A stretch of 64,000 nucleotides of DNA from Burkholderia sp. SRS-46 (GTDB taxonomy: Bacteria; Pseudomonadota; Gammaproteobacteria; Burkholderiales; Burkholderiaceae): NCBI RefSeq assembly GCF_004343775.1, contig NZ_PTXL01000003.1:496001-560000 (forward strand), in the 5' to 3' direction. The notes under the pieces were generated by a model that had not been told where the DNA came from, ran no database searches, and worked only from the letters and a program-made list of their open reading frames with translations. Shown piece by piece: positions 24,412 through 33,140 of this stretch. Numbering within the stretch: position 1 is the stretch's first letter; each line of letters starts with the position of its first letter. The position numbers were made by a program, and so were the translations under genes.

Positions 24412-25662
24412 TCATTCCCCCCGCGACAGGCGCGCGAGCAGCGCGGGCCCGACCTGCTGCACCAGGCCCGTCAGTTCGCCGGACCTCGCGAGCCCGAGCA
24501 GCGGCGCCTCCTCCTTCACCTCGCTGCGCACCTTGCCGACGAACGGCCGAAGGTCGCGCTCGAGCAGCGCGAGGAATTCCGGGTCGTGCGCGGCGTCCGC
24601 CAGGATCTGCTTCAGGTCCTCCAGCGCTTCCAGCTGCTCGCGCGCGCCATGCGACTCGTCCGCCGCGGAGGTCGCGAGCTTGACCTTCTCGAGCCACAGC
24701 CGCTCGTTGCCGATGATGCCGATCTGGTTCAGCACTTCCGCGCGCAGCTGCGTGGCCCGCCCGAAGAACAGCCCGTGAGCGGGCGTTTGCCCCGTCACCG
24801 TCACGCGCACCGCGCGCGGCACGTGGCCGTCGACCGTCAGCAGCGCCTCGAGCGACTGGCCGATCTTGCGGGACAGGTCGGCGATCGACGCGCAATCGGA
24901 CGCATCGACCGACACCGCCTCCCAGCGCAGCACGTCGAGAAACAGGCGCTCGACGTGCGTGTGGCCGTTCTCGACCGTGACGAGCACCGCGCCGCGGCGG
25001 CCCGTCTCGCGGATGTGCCGGCCCTGCAGGTTCCCCGGAAACACGACGGTGGACGGCCCCGTCCACTGCTGGAACTCGTGCACGTGACCGAGCGCCCAGT
25101 AGTCGTAGCCCTTCGCGTGCAGCTCCGCCAGCGTGCAGGGCGCATAGTTCGCGTGGACGGTATTGCCCTCCAGCGCCGTGTGCAGCACGCCGATGTTGTA
25201 GTGGCCGGCCACCGGCGCCGGATAGCCGATCGCCAGGTTCTCGACGACCGCCTTGTCCTTGAAGCTCTGCCCGTGCAGCGCGACGTTGAACTCCTGCAGC
25301 AGGTGCACCTCCGGCTTGCGATGGCTGAACACCGTGACGTTGTCCGGCAGCGTCAGCTTCTTCGTCATCTCGCTCTCGGCGTCGTGGTTGCCCCACAGTA
25401 CGAACGCGCGGATGCCCGCCTTGCGCAGCCGCCCCATCTGCTGGCCGAAGAAGATGCCGGTGTTGTGATCCTTCCAGTCGCCGTCGTACAGATCGCCGGC
25501 GATCACGAGAAACGCCACCTCCTCCTCGATCGCGCGATCGACGAGCTGCCGCAGCGCGTCGCGCGACGCGTTGCGCAGCTGCGCGGCCGGCGCATCGGGA
25601 TAGGCGCTCAGGCCGTGCAGCGGGCTGTCCAGGTGTATGTCTGCCGCGTGGATGAACTTCAC
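24412..25662 (-). CDS. Mre11/SbcD-like metallophosphoesterase, YhaO family
   Basis: 416 residues. Calcineurin-like nuclease motifs appear in order: FIHAADIHLDSPLHGL, IAGDLYDGDWKD, LWGNHDAESEM, GVLHTALEGN and YWALGHVHEFQQW. The C-terminal 150 residues are helical and probably bind the ATPase. GTG at 25662 is the start: it has a CGAGGA ribosome site and gives the standard N-terminus VKFIHAADIHLDSP; the upstream frame is proline/arginine-rich and not conserved in style. Partner ATPase follows immediately. Confidence 0.87.
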   Translation of the reverse strand: MKFIHAADIHLDSPLHGLSAYPDAPAAQLRNASRDALRQLVDRAIEEEVAFLVIAGDLYDGDWKDHNTGIFFGQQMGRLRKAGIRAFVLWGNHDAESEMTKKLTLPDNVTVFSHRKPEVHLLQEFNVALHGQSFKDKAVVENLAIGYPAPVAGHYNIGVLHTALEGNTVHANYAPCTLAELHAKGYDYWALGHVHEFQQWTGPSTVVFPGNLQGRHIRETGRRGAVLVTVENGHTHVERLFLDVLRWEAVSVDASDCASIADLSRKIGQSLEALLTVDGHVPRAVRVTVTGQTPAHGLFFGRATQLRAEVLNQIGIIGNERLWLEKVKLATSAADESHGAREQLEALEDLKQILADAAHDPEFLALLERDLRPFVGKVRSEVKEEAPLLGLARSGELTGLVQQVGPALLARLSRGE

Positions 25663-25873
25663 GACGATTCCTCGGGTACGTATCGGGGGTGGAGCAGGCG
25701 ATGCCCGCGGGCGGCCGGTTCGCCGTCGCGGCATCGCCGGAATCGGCAGATTGTAGTGGTCATTTCGCCGGCCGCGATCGCCGGACGGTCATTGCCGGCC
25801 ATCGATCGCATGCCGCCCGCCCGGCAAGCCCCGGATCGCGTGCGCCCGAACCCACGCAATCCGCCGGCGCCGG

Positions 25874-26644
25874 TCACTCCCCGCGCGGCACGGGCGGCGG
25901 CGCAAAGCGGTTGTCGTTGCCCGGGAACGGGTTCGCGTTGCGCCGCAGCGCGTCCTCGTCCGGCCCCTTCTGCGCAAACAGCGCGACGCCGATCACGCCG
26001 ACGTTCGCGGTGTCGCCGTGGATCGAGTTCGCGACGTAGCTGTCCGGCACCGACGCGAAGCGGAACGCCGCGACTTCGTCCTGGCTCTTGCGGAACCCGT
26101 CGATCGTCAGCGTGCGGCCCGGATAAAGCACGTACCCGCCGTTCGCGTAGCTGCCGGGGCGGCCCGACAGCACGTCGAGCCCGTCGACCGACGACACGAC
26201 CTCGAACGTGCGGCGCCCCTGGTTGCGCAGCACGATCCGGTAGCGCGCGCCGTCGACGCCCGCCATGTGCCAGCGGCCGTCCTGGCGCGCGAGACGCAGC
26301 GGCGCGCCGCGCTCGTCGATGAACGACAGCGCGACGTCGCCGTTGGCGAGCGCGACGCGGGTCGGCAGCGCGCGCACCTTCGCGGCGGACGGACGCCCCG
26401 GCAGCGCGTCGTTGTAATAGACCGACGTCACGTCGGTCGGCGTCGCCGGGTTCGCGCGTTCGAAATCGACGTGGCGCGTCTCGGAGCGCACCGCCTCACC
26501 CCATGCGGTGCCGAGCCCGCGGCGCTCCTCGGGTTGCGGGGACGGCACGGCGGCAGCGGGCGCGGCGGGCGGCGGAAGCGACGAACTGCAGGCGGCAAGC
26601 CAGAGCGCGCAGACGAGCGCAAGCAGACGGAACAGGACAGTCAT
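25874..26644 (-). CDS. hypothetical lipoprotein
   Basis: 256 residues. Residues 1-18 are a lipoprotein signal ending in the lipobox LAAC, followed by SSSLPPPAAPAAA, a disordered proline/alanine linker. The rest looks like beta-sheet with repeated aromatic strands (VTSVYYNDALPGRPSA, GGYVLYPGRTLTIDGF, DSYVANSIHGDTANVGVIG). I do not recognise an assigned function. A single gene; upstream and downstream genes are separated by 360 and 211 bases. Confidence 0.7.
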   Translation of the reverse strand: MTVLFRLLALVCALWLAACSSSLPPPAAPAAAVPSPQPEERRGLGTAWGEAVRSETRHVDFERANPATPTDVTSVYYNDALPGRPSAAKVRALPTRVALANGDVALSFIDERGAPLRLARQDGRWHMAGVDGARYRIVLRNQGRRTFEVVSSVDGLDVLSGRPGSYANGGYVLYPGRTLTIDGFRKSQDEVAAFRFASVPDSYVANSIHGDTANVGVIGVALFAQKGPDEDALRRNANPFPGNDNRFAPPPVPRGE

Positions 26645-27006
26645 GTTCGTGAGATCTCGGAATGTTATCGAGCCGCGCCGGCGGACCGGGCGGCGTTTTC
26701 GTGTGATGGGTCGTCACGATGTCGATCGGACGGGTTCGCGCCCTGCAACCGGCAGACCGGCGGCCTGCTGCCGGCCCGGTTGCAGGCGGCCCCGCCATTT
26801 AAGCACGGTGCGAACGCGGGCGGCAGGGGGATGGCTCGAGAGGGAAAGACCGTGCCCGACGGCCGACGGGTGTCACGGATGGTGCCGTGCGGCGTGATCT
26901 GCGCGTTACCGCGCGCAACGGCGCCGCGCCGGCGCGGAATCGAACGCTCAGCCTGGCAGGCCGCCCGCGCATGCGCGGCGCCCCGCGCGGCCGCGCCCGA
27001 CAGCGC
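26645..27006. other. 362-bp gap, nothing recognised
   Basis: Between the lipoprotein start and the stop of the binding-protein gene. It is GC-rich. No clear terminator for the sulfur unit, promoter or small gene could be supported. Confidence 0.4.
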
Positions 27007-28077
27007 TCATTCCGCAGCCGGGATCCACGCCGCCGTCGCCGCGTCGCTCGCGCGGAACGCCGGGAACTTCGCGCCGAGCTCGGCAATCGTGCGGATGTCG
27101 TGCTTCACCAGGTCGTCGCGCGTGACCAGCACCGGCTTGACCGCGATCCGGCGCCCCGGATCCTGCCCGGCGACCAGCAGCGCGGCGGCCCGCACGGAGA
27201 CCGCGCCGACGACCGCCGGATTCGTCGCCGCCGTCGCCACCCACGCGCTGTTCGGCGCGCGGATCGCATCGATGTCGGCGGTCGAGATATCCGCGCTGTA
27301 GATGCGCAGCTTCGACGACAGCTTCGCCTCGTCCGCCGCGAGCTTCGCGCCGCGCGCAAATTCGTCGTACGGCGCGAACACCACGCGGATGTCGGGATGC
27401 GCGCGGTACGCGGCGGCCGCCTGGTTCGCGACCGATTGCGCGATCGGGTTGTCGACGGTGCCCCAGCGCGCCTTCTCCACGACCTTCGGATGCGCACGCT
27501 TGAAGTCGCGCCACGCCGCGTCGCGCCGGTCGAGCGGCGCGAAGCCGGCAACATACACGTAGCCGGCCGCGAACGCGTCGCCGTTGTCCTTCACCGCCTG
27601 GTCGAGCAGCAACGCCGCCAGGTCGCGATCGCTCTGTTCGATCTGCGGGACTTTCGGGTGGCCCAGGTCGACGTCGAACGCGACGACCTTGATGCCCTTG
27701 TCGAGCGCGCGCTGGACGACGTCCTTCAGCGACTCCGGCAGCCCGTGATTGACGATGATCGCGGCGACGCCCAGGCTGATCGCCTGCTGGATCTGCTCGC
27801 GCTGCTCGGCGGCGTCCTGACGGCCCTCGTAGATGCGCAGGTCGACACCGAGCGCCTTGGCCTGCTTCTGCGCGCCGGCTTCATACGCCTGGAAGAAATC
27901 CCCGGTGGACAGGTAATTGACGAGCGCGATCCGCACGCCGCCCTTGTCGAACGGCGCGGGCGCGCCCTTGAGCGGGCCCGCGTGCGCAACGGGCGAGGCC
28001 AGCGCGACGGCCGACACCACGGCAAGCACGCCGGCGATGCGGCCGACCCGGGACTTGCGACGAAACCACGATCTCAT
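27007..28077 (-). CDS. periplasmic substrate-binding protein, ribose/autoinducer-2 type
   Basis: 356 residues with a signal peptide (RRKSRVGR, hydrophobic core, AHA cleavage near residue 33). It has the type I periplasmic binding protein pattern: VRIALVNYLSTGDFFQAYEAG, AISLGVAAIIVNHG, GIKVVAFDVDLG, a hinge with VVFAPYDEFARGA, and LRIYSADIS. It should feed the RbsC/RbsA-like permease and ATPase encoded by the first two genes of the same unit. It is the last gene, 30 bases after the FMN monooxygenase, so its ligand may be a sulfur compound or its sugar conjugate rather than ribose. Confidence 0.82.
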   Translation of the reverse strand: MRSWFRRKSRVGRIAGVLAVVSAVALASPVAHAGPLKGAPAPFDKGGVRIALVNYLSTGDFFQAYEAGAQKQAKALGVDLRIYEGRQDAAEQREQIQQAISLGVAAIIVNHGLPESLKDVVQRALDKGIKVVAFDVDLGHPKVPQIEQSDRDLAALLLDQAVKDNGDAFAAGYVYVAGFAPLDRRDAAWRDFKRAHPKVVEKARWGTVDNPIAQSVANQAAAAYRAHPDIRVVFAPYDEFARGAKLAADEAKLSSKLRIYSADISTADIDAIRAPNSAWVATAATNPAVVGAVSVRAAALLVAGQDPGRRIAVKPVLVTRDDLVKHDIRTIAELGAKFPAFRASDAATAAWIPAAE

Positions 28078-28107
28078 GAACGCTCTCCAGAGTGATCGGG
28101 CGCGCGC

Positions 28108-29490
28108 TCACGCCGCCGGCACACCGGCGCCCACGCGATAGCGCGCGCCCGGATGCGGTTCGGCGAGCCGCGCGCCGCGGCCGTGCAGCTTCTCGCGCAG
28201 CGAGCCTGCCGCGTATTCGGTCTTGTACACGCCGCGCCGCTGCAACTCGGGCACGACGAGGTCGACGAAATCGGCGAAGGTCTCGTGCGTCAACGCGTAA
28301 GCCAGGTTGAAACCGTCGACGTCGGTCTCGTCGACCCACGATTGCAGCTCGTCGGCAATCTCCTGCGGGCCGCCCACCGACAGCGGCCCGAGCCCGCCAA
28401 TGCCGCCCCACTTGGCGATCTCCCGCACCGTCCACACGCGGGTCGGATCGGCGCTCGACAGCGCCTCCACCGCCGATTGCACCGCGTTGCTCTCGACATG
28501 GCGCAGCGGTTCGTCGAGGTCGTAGCGGGACAGGTCGATTCCCGTCCAGCCCGACATCAGCGTCAGCGCGCCCTCGTCGCTTGCATAGCGGCGGTAATCC
28601 GCATGCTTCGCGTGCGCGTCCGCCGAGGTCTTGCCGGTGATCACCGTATGCAGGTTGAAGATCAGCACGTCGTGCGGATCGCGGCCGAACGCCTTCACGC
28701 GCGCCCGGATGTCGGACACGAAGTGCTTCAGGATCGTGCGCGACGGCGCCGCGATGAAGATGCACTCCGCGTGCTGCGCGGCGAAGTCCTTGCCGCGCTT
28801 CGACGCGCCGGCCTGGTACAGCACCGGCGTGCGCTGCGGGGACGGCTCGCACAGGTGGATGCCCGGCACGTCGAAGTACGTGCCGCGATGGCCGATCGGA
28901 TGCACCTTCGACGGCTCGGTGAACACGCGCCGCGCGGCATCGCGCACCACCGCGTCGTCTTCCCACGACGCCTCCCACAGCTTGTAGCAGACCGCCAGGT
29001 ATTCGTCCGCGAGCGCATAGCGCTCGTCGTGGTTCGCCTGGGCCGGCAGGCCGACGTTGCGCGCGGCGCTGTCCAGGTACGACGTGACGATGTTCCAGCC
29101 GACGCGGCCGTTCGTCAGGTGGTCGAGCGTCGACATGCGCCGCGCGAACGGATACGGATGCTCGTACGACAGCGAGCACGTGACACCGAAGCCGAGATGC
29201 TCGGTCACGTTCGCCATCGCCGACACGAGCAGGATCGGATCATTGACCGGCACCTGCGCCGCCTGGCGAATCGCCGCTTCCGCGTTGCCGCGATACACGT
29301 CGTAAGTGCCCAGCACGTCCGCGATGAACAGGCCGTCGAACTTGCCGCGTTCGAGCAGCTTCGCGAGGTCGGTCCAGTAATCGAGATGCTTGTAGCGCCA
29401 CGACGTGTCGCGCGGATGCGCCCACAAGCCCGGCGACTGGTGCCCGACGCAGTTCATGTCGAATGCGTTGAGGCGAATCTGTCTGGCCAT
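28108..29490 (-). CDS. FMN-dependent monooxygenase, NtaA/SnaA/DszA family
   Basis: 460-residue flavin monooxygenase of the luciferase-like group that includes nitrilotriacetate and dibenzothiophene-sulfone monooxygenases. Family blocks are RQIRLNAFDMNCVGHQSPGL, ERGKFDGLFIADVLG, GWNIVTSYLDSAARN, and VLYQAGASKRGKDFAAQHAE. It needs reduced FMN from a separate reductase, which is not encoded here. In the unit it is linked with two SfnB/DszC-like enzymes, suggesting oxidation of organosulfur compounds to liberate sulfite. Start ATG at 29490. Confidence 0.85.
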   Translation of the reverse strand: MARQIRLNAFDMNCVGHQSPGLWAHPRDTSWRYKHLDYWTDLAKLLERGKFDGLFIADVLGTYDVYRGNAEAAIRQAAQVPVNDPILLVSAMANVTEHLGFGVTCSLSYEHPYPFARRMSTLDHLTNGRVGWNIVTSYLDSAARNVGLPAQANHDERYALADEYLAVCYKLWEASWEDDAVVRDAARRVFTEPSKVHPIGHRGTYFDVPGIHLCEPSPQRTPVLYQAGASKRGKDFAAQHAECIFIAAPSRTILKHFVSDIRARVKAFGRDPHDVLIFNLHTVITGKTSADAHAKHADYRRYASDEGALTLMSGWTGIDLSRYDLDEPLRHVESNAVQSAVEALSSADPTRVWTVREIAKWGGIGGLGPLSVGGPQEIADELQSWVDETDVDGFNLAYALTHETFADFVDLVVPELQRRGVYKTEYAAGSLREKLHGRGARLAEPHPGARYRVGAGVPAA

Positions 29491-29510
29491 GATCGGCTCC
29501 GTTGATCGAT

Positions 29511-30718
29511 TCAGAGCGCGCCGTGGCGCGGCGGCAGCACGTCGTTCAGGACGTAGTTGCCGATCGCGATGTATTTCCAGCGCACCGGGTCGTGCAGCGT
29601 ATGCGTGCGCGCATTGCGCCAGTGGCGATCGAGATTGTGTTCGGCGAGCACCGCCTGCGTGCCGGCGAGTTCGAGCAGGCGCGTCGACGCCTGCAAGGCG
29701 ATCTCCGTCGTCGCGGCCCGCGCCTGCGCGACCGCGATCGACGCGACAGCCACGGTCGTTTCGTTCGACGCGGCGGCCGCGGCGTCCACGCGCAGGCCGG
29801 CGCGCCCGCGGCGTCGAGTTGCAGCGCGAGCTTGCCGAACAATTCGAGCGTGAGCGGATCGTCGCTGGCGTGCTCGACGCCGCTGTCGACCCACGGCCGC
29901 GAACGCTCGCGCACGAAGCGCCGCGCGTCGGCGAACGCCGCCCGCGCGATGCCGAGATCGACCGCCGCGTGAACCAGCTGGCCGAGCGGGCCGACGGTGG
30001 TCGGCCGCGCATCGAACGCCGCGCTGTACGGCACGACCGCCGACGCCGCGACGTACACGTTGTCGAGCGTCGTCGTGCCGCTGCCGGTGGTCCGCTGCCC
30101 GAAGCCCGACCAGTCGTCGACCACCGTCAGGCCCGGGGTGTGCGCATGCGCGAACGCGACGTGCAGCGTGTCGTCGGCCGCTTTCGCGACCACCGGAATC
30201 CATTGCGCGAACAGCGCGCCGGTCGAATAGAACTTGGTGCCGTTGATGCGGAAACCGTCGCCGTCCGGCGTCAGCGTGGTGCGATAGTCGCGCACGGTTT
30301 TCGTGCCGCGCTCCGACAGCGCGTTGCCGAACCGGTCGCCCGCCAGCGCGCGCCCGAAATAGAACGCCTGCTGCTCGCGCGTGCCGTTCACGCGCAGCAC
30401 GTCGAGCATGTAGAAGTGGTTCTGCGGGATCTGGCCGAGCGCCGGATCGGCCTCGGACACGATCGCGGTGACTTCCGCGAGCGTCGCGTACGACACCTGC
30501 GCGCCGCCAAATTCGCGCGGCACGGTGATGCCCCACAGGCCGCTTGCCGAATACGCGTCGATTTCCTCGTAGGGGAGGCGGCGTTCGCGATCGCGCAGCG
30601 CAGCGTCCCGCGCGAACGTGGCCGCGACGTCGCGTGCGACGCGCAGTGCCTGTTCGTCGCTTTCGATGCGCACGGCAGGCGGCGTGCCGCGCGCGGTGGT
30701 GGATGCGAGAGCGCTCAT
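29511..30718 (-). pseudogene. SfnB/DszC-like acyl-CoA dehydrogenase-fold monooxygenase, frameshifted
   Basis: Reads as an SfnB-family enzyme for about 305 residues (RERRLPYEEIDAYSASGLWG, LPQNHF-like IPQNHFYMLDV, INGTKFYSTGALFAQW, DDWSGFGQRTTGSGT), then loses frame near 29805-29820. The remaining C-terminus, GLRVDAAAAASNETT through HNLDRHWRNARTHTLHDP to the end at 29511, lies in another frame. Compared with the intact paralogue directly upstream, about 4-5 residues (EALLE region) are missing at the junction, consistent with a small deletion of 3n+1 bases. The unshifted frame instead runs into arginine-rich nonsense until 29546. Real inactivation or a sequencing error. Confidence 0.75.
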
Positions 30719-30722
30719 GGTT

Positions 30723-31961
30723 TCAATTCCACGGATGACGCGCCGGCTTGACGCCGTTCAGGTAGTAGTTGCCGACCAGGTGATATTTCCAGCGCACCGG
30801 ATCGTGCAGCGTATGCGTGCGCGCATTGCGCCAGTGGCGATCGAGGTTGTGCTCGCCGAGCGTCGCCTGCGTGCCCGCGAGTTCGAACAGCTTCTCGCTC
30901 GCGAGCAGCGCGATCTCGGTGGTCAGCACCTTCGCTTCGCCGACCGCGACCGACGCGCGCGCGACGTCGTCCTCGATCGTCGCGCCTTTTGCGGCGATCT
31001 CGTCGAGCACGCGTGCGGCGCGCTCGAGCAACGCTTCGGCGGCATGCAGCTGGATATGCAGGTGACCGATCTCACGCACCGTCAGCGGATCGTCGCTCGC
31101 GCGCTCGACGCCGCTGTCGATCCACGGCCGCGAACGCTCGCGCACGAACGTCAGCGTATCGTCGAGCGCAGCCTTCGCGATGCCGGCGTCGATCGCGGCC
31201 TGGATGATCTGCGAGATCGGGCCGTTGAGCGTCGGCTCGTCGGACACGCGATGCGCGGGGAACACGTGCGACGCCGGCACGCGCACGCTCTCCAGCACCA
31301 CCGTGCCGCTCGCCGTCGTGCGCTGGCCGAAGCCCGACCAGTCGTCGATCACGGTCAGCCCCGGCGTGCCCTTCGGAATGTAGGCGAGCCAGCCCTTGCG
31401 CGCGTCGTCGAGCCCGAGCACCGGCACGAAGTGTGCGAACAGCGCGCCCGTCGAATAGAACTTGGTGCCGTCGACCACGTAGTGATCACCGTCGCGCCGC
31501 ACCCGCGTCTTCAGGTCGAGCACGTTTTTCGTGCCCTTCTCCGAGAAGCCGTTGCCGAAGCGCTTGCCGTTCAGGATCTCGGCGAAGAAGCGGCGCTTCT
31601 GGTCTTCGGTGCCGGTCAGCGCGATCACGTCGACGAGGCCGAAATGATTCTGCGGCAATTGCCCGAGCGACGGATCGGCCGCCGCGATGATCCTGACGAC
31701 CTCGGCCAGCGTGACGAACGACACGCCCGCGCCGCCGTAGGCCTTCGGCACCGTGATCGCCCACAGGCCGGACTGCGAGAACCACTCGATCTCGTCGTGC
31801 GGCAAGCGCCGTTCGCGGTCGCGTTCGGCCGCGCCCTGCGCGAGGCGGCCCGCCAGCTCACGCGCAACCGCGATCGCCTGCGCGTCGTCGGCGATCACGC
31901 GAACCGCTTGCCGGTTCGCATCGGGCTCGTGCGTCGGGTGCGCCCCGTCAATCTCTGCCAT
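30723..31961 (-). CDS. SfnB-family sulfur acquisition oxidoreductase
   Basis: 412-residue flavin enzyme with acyl-CoA dehydrogenase fold, of the SfnB/DszC group. Blocks: RERRLPHDEIEWFSQSGLW, PKAYGGAGVSFVTLAEVV, LPQNHFGLVDVIALTGTE, VDGTKFYSTGALFAHFVP, DDWSGFGQRTTASGTVVL, and the C-terminal HNLDRHWRNARTHTLHDP with the catalytic-type histidines and arginines. These enzymes are linked to dimethylsulfone, alkanesulfonate or thiophene-type sulfur use. The frameshifted relative follows four bases after its stop; the two seem to come from a tandem duplication followed by divergence. Confidence 0.83.
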   Translation of the reverse strand: MAEIDGAHPTHEPDANRQAVRVIADDAQAIAVARELAGRLAQGAAERDRERRLPHDEIEWFSQSGLWAITVPKAYGGAGVSFVTLAEVVRIIAAADPSLGQLPQNHFGLVDVIALTGTEDQKRRFFAEILNGKRFGNGFSEKGTKNVLDLKTRVRRDGDHYVVDGTKFYSTGALFAHFVPVLGLDDARKGWLAYIPKGTPGLTVIDDWSGFGQRTTASGTVVLESVRVPASHVFPAHRVSDEPTLNGPISQIIQAAIDAGIAKAALDDTLTFVRERSRPWIDSGVERASDDPLTVREIGHLHIQLHAAEALLERAARVLDEIAAKGATIEDDVARASVAVGEAKVLTTEIALLASEKLFELAGTQATLGEHNLDRHWRNARTHTLHDPVRWKYHLVGNYYLNGVKPARHPWN

Positions 31962-32084
31962 ATGCGTCTCCGCCTGAATGACTGATCGCCCAATCTATCA
32001 GCGGGATTCGCACGCGCAAACCGATCGATTCGGCAATGGATATTCCATCGGGCGGCAAGCATGACGCTTGCCCGCGCGGCCGGT

Positions 32085-33140
32085 TCAGCTCCGCGCATCC
32101 GTGCGCCGCCCGACGCCGAACGTGAACGCCAGCGCGAGCACCAGCAACGCGCCCTTGATGAAATCCTGCATGTAGTAAGGCGCATTCAGCATCGTCAGGC
32201 CGTTGAGCAGCACGCCGACGAACACCGCGCCCACCACCGTGCCGAACACGTTGGGCCGTTTCGCGCCCCACACCGCGTAGCCCACCAGCGCGGCGGCCAC
32301 CGCGTCGAGCAGCAGCGAGTGCCCGGCGCTGACGTCGCCGCGGCCGACCCGCGCGGCGATCAGCACGCCGCCCAGCGACGCGATCGCGCCCGACGCGACG
32401 TACGCCGCGACCCGGTAGCGCAGCGTCGGCGCACCCGCGAGCCGCGCGGCCGTCTCGTTGCCGCCGATCGCCTGGATCACGCGGCCCCAGCGCGTCGTCT
32501 CCATCACGACGCACGCGAGCACCGTCAGCACCGCGAGCATCAGCACCGGCAACGGCACGACGTCGAACAGGCGCATGCGCCCGAGCGCCAGAAACGCAGC
32601 GGGGAACACGCCGGTCGCGTCCGTGCCGTCGGGCAGCACCGTGCCGGTTGCGAGCGAGCGCCCGCCGGTCGGGATCAGTTGCAGGCCCGCCAGCAGGAAC
32701 AGCGTGCCGAGCGTCGCGAGCTGATCGGGCACGCGCAGGCGCGTGATCAGCACGCCGTTGAACAGGCCGGCCGCGATGCCGAGTGCGACGCACGCGGCCA
32801 CGGCCGCGACCGCGCCGCCGTGCCAGACCACCAGCACGTAGCTGGCCGCCATCTGCGCCGACGCGGCCACGCTGCCGATCGACAGGTCGAAGCCGCCGGC
32901 CGCCAGCGTGATCGTCACGCCGATCCCGAGCAGCGCAACGATCGAGACCGACTGCAGGATGCTGAACAGGTTGTCGAGGTTCAGGAACGCCGGCTCCCGG
33001 GCCGCGAACACGACGACGAGGAGCGCGAGGACGAGCAGGATGCCGGTACGTTCGAGCGTTTCGCGCAGGCGCTGCCATGCGGCGTGCGGGTGCGGGCCGG
33101 AGGCCGCGTCGCGGCCGGGGAACGAGGTGACGGGTTTCAT
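32085..33140 (-). CDS. ABC transporter permease, RbsC/monosaccharide type
   Basis: 351-residue membrane protein with 9-10 hydrophobic segments. RbsC-family signatures: FLNLDNLFSILQSVSIVALLGIG, TLAAGGFDLSIGSVAA, GIAAGLFNGVLITRLRVP, AIGGNETAARLAGAP and YRVAAYVASGAIASLGGVL. It forms the channel for the binding protein at 27007. Its ATG (33140) overlaps the stop of the ATPase gene by four bases. No gene of an Ssu-type sulfonate transporter is present in the unit. Confidence 0.88.
   Translation of the reverse strand: MKPVTSFPGRDAASGPHPHAAWQRLRETLERTGILLVLALLVVVFAAREPAFLNLDNLFSILQSVSIVALLGIGVTITLAAGGFDLSIGSVAASAQMAASYVLVVWHGGAVAAVAACVALGIAAGLFNGVLITRLRVPDQLATLGTLFLLAGLQLIPTGGRSLATGTVLPDGTDATGVFPAAFLALGRMRLFDVVPLPVLMLAVLTVLACVVMETTRWGRVIQAIGGNETAARLAGAPTLRYRVAAYVASGAIASLGGVLIAARVGRGDVSAGHSLLLDAVAAALVGYAVWGAKRPNVFGTVVGAVFVGVLLNGLTMLNAPYYMQDFIKGALLVLALAFTFGVGRRTDARS

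Noticed and set aside
20908..26322. A 1804-codon open frame on the plus strand
   Set aside because: It is antisense to the YhaN/YhaO genes, its protein is Arg/His-rich with no motif, and long antisense frames are expected in DNA with very high third-position GC.
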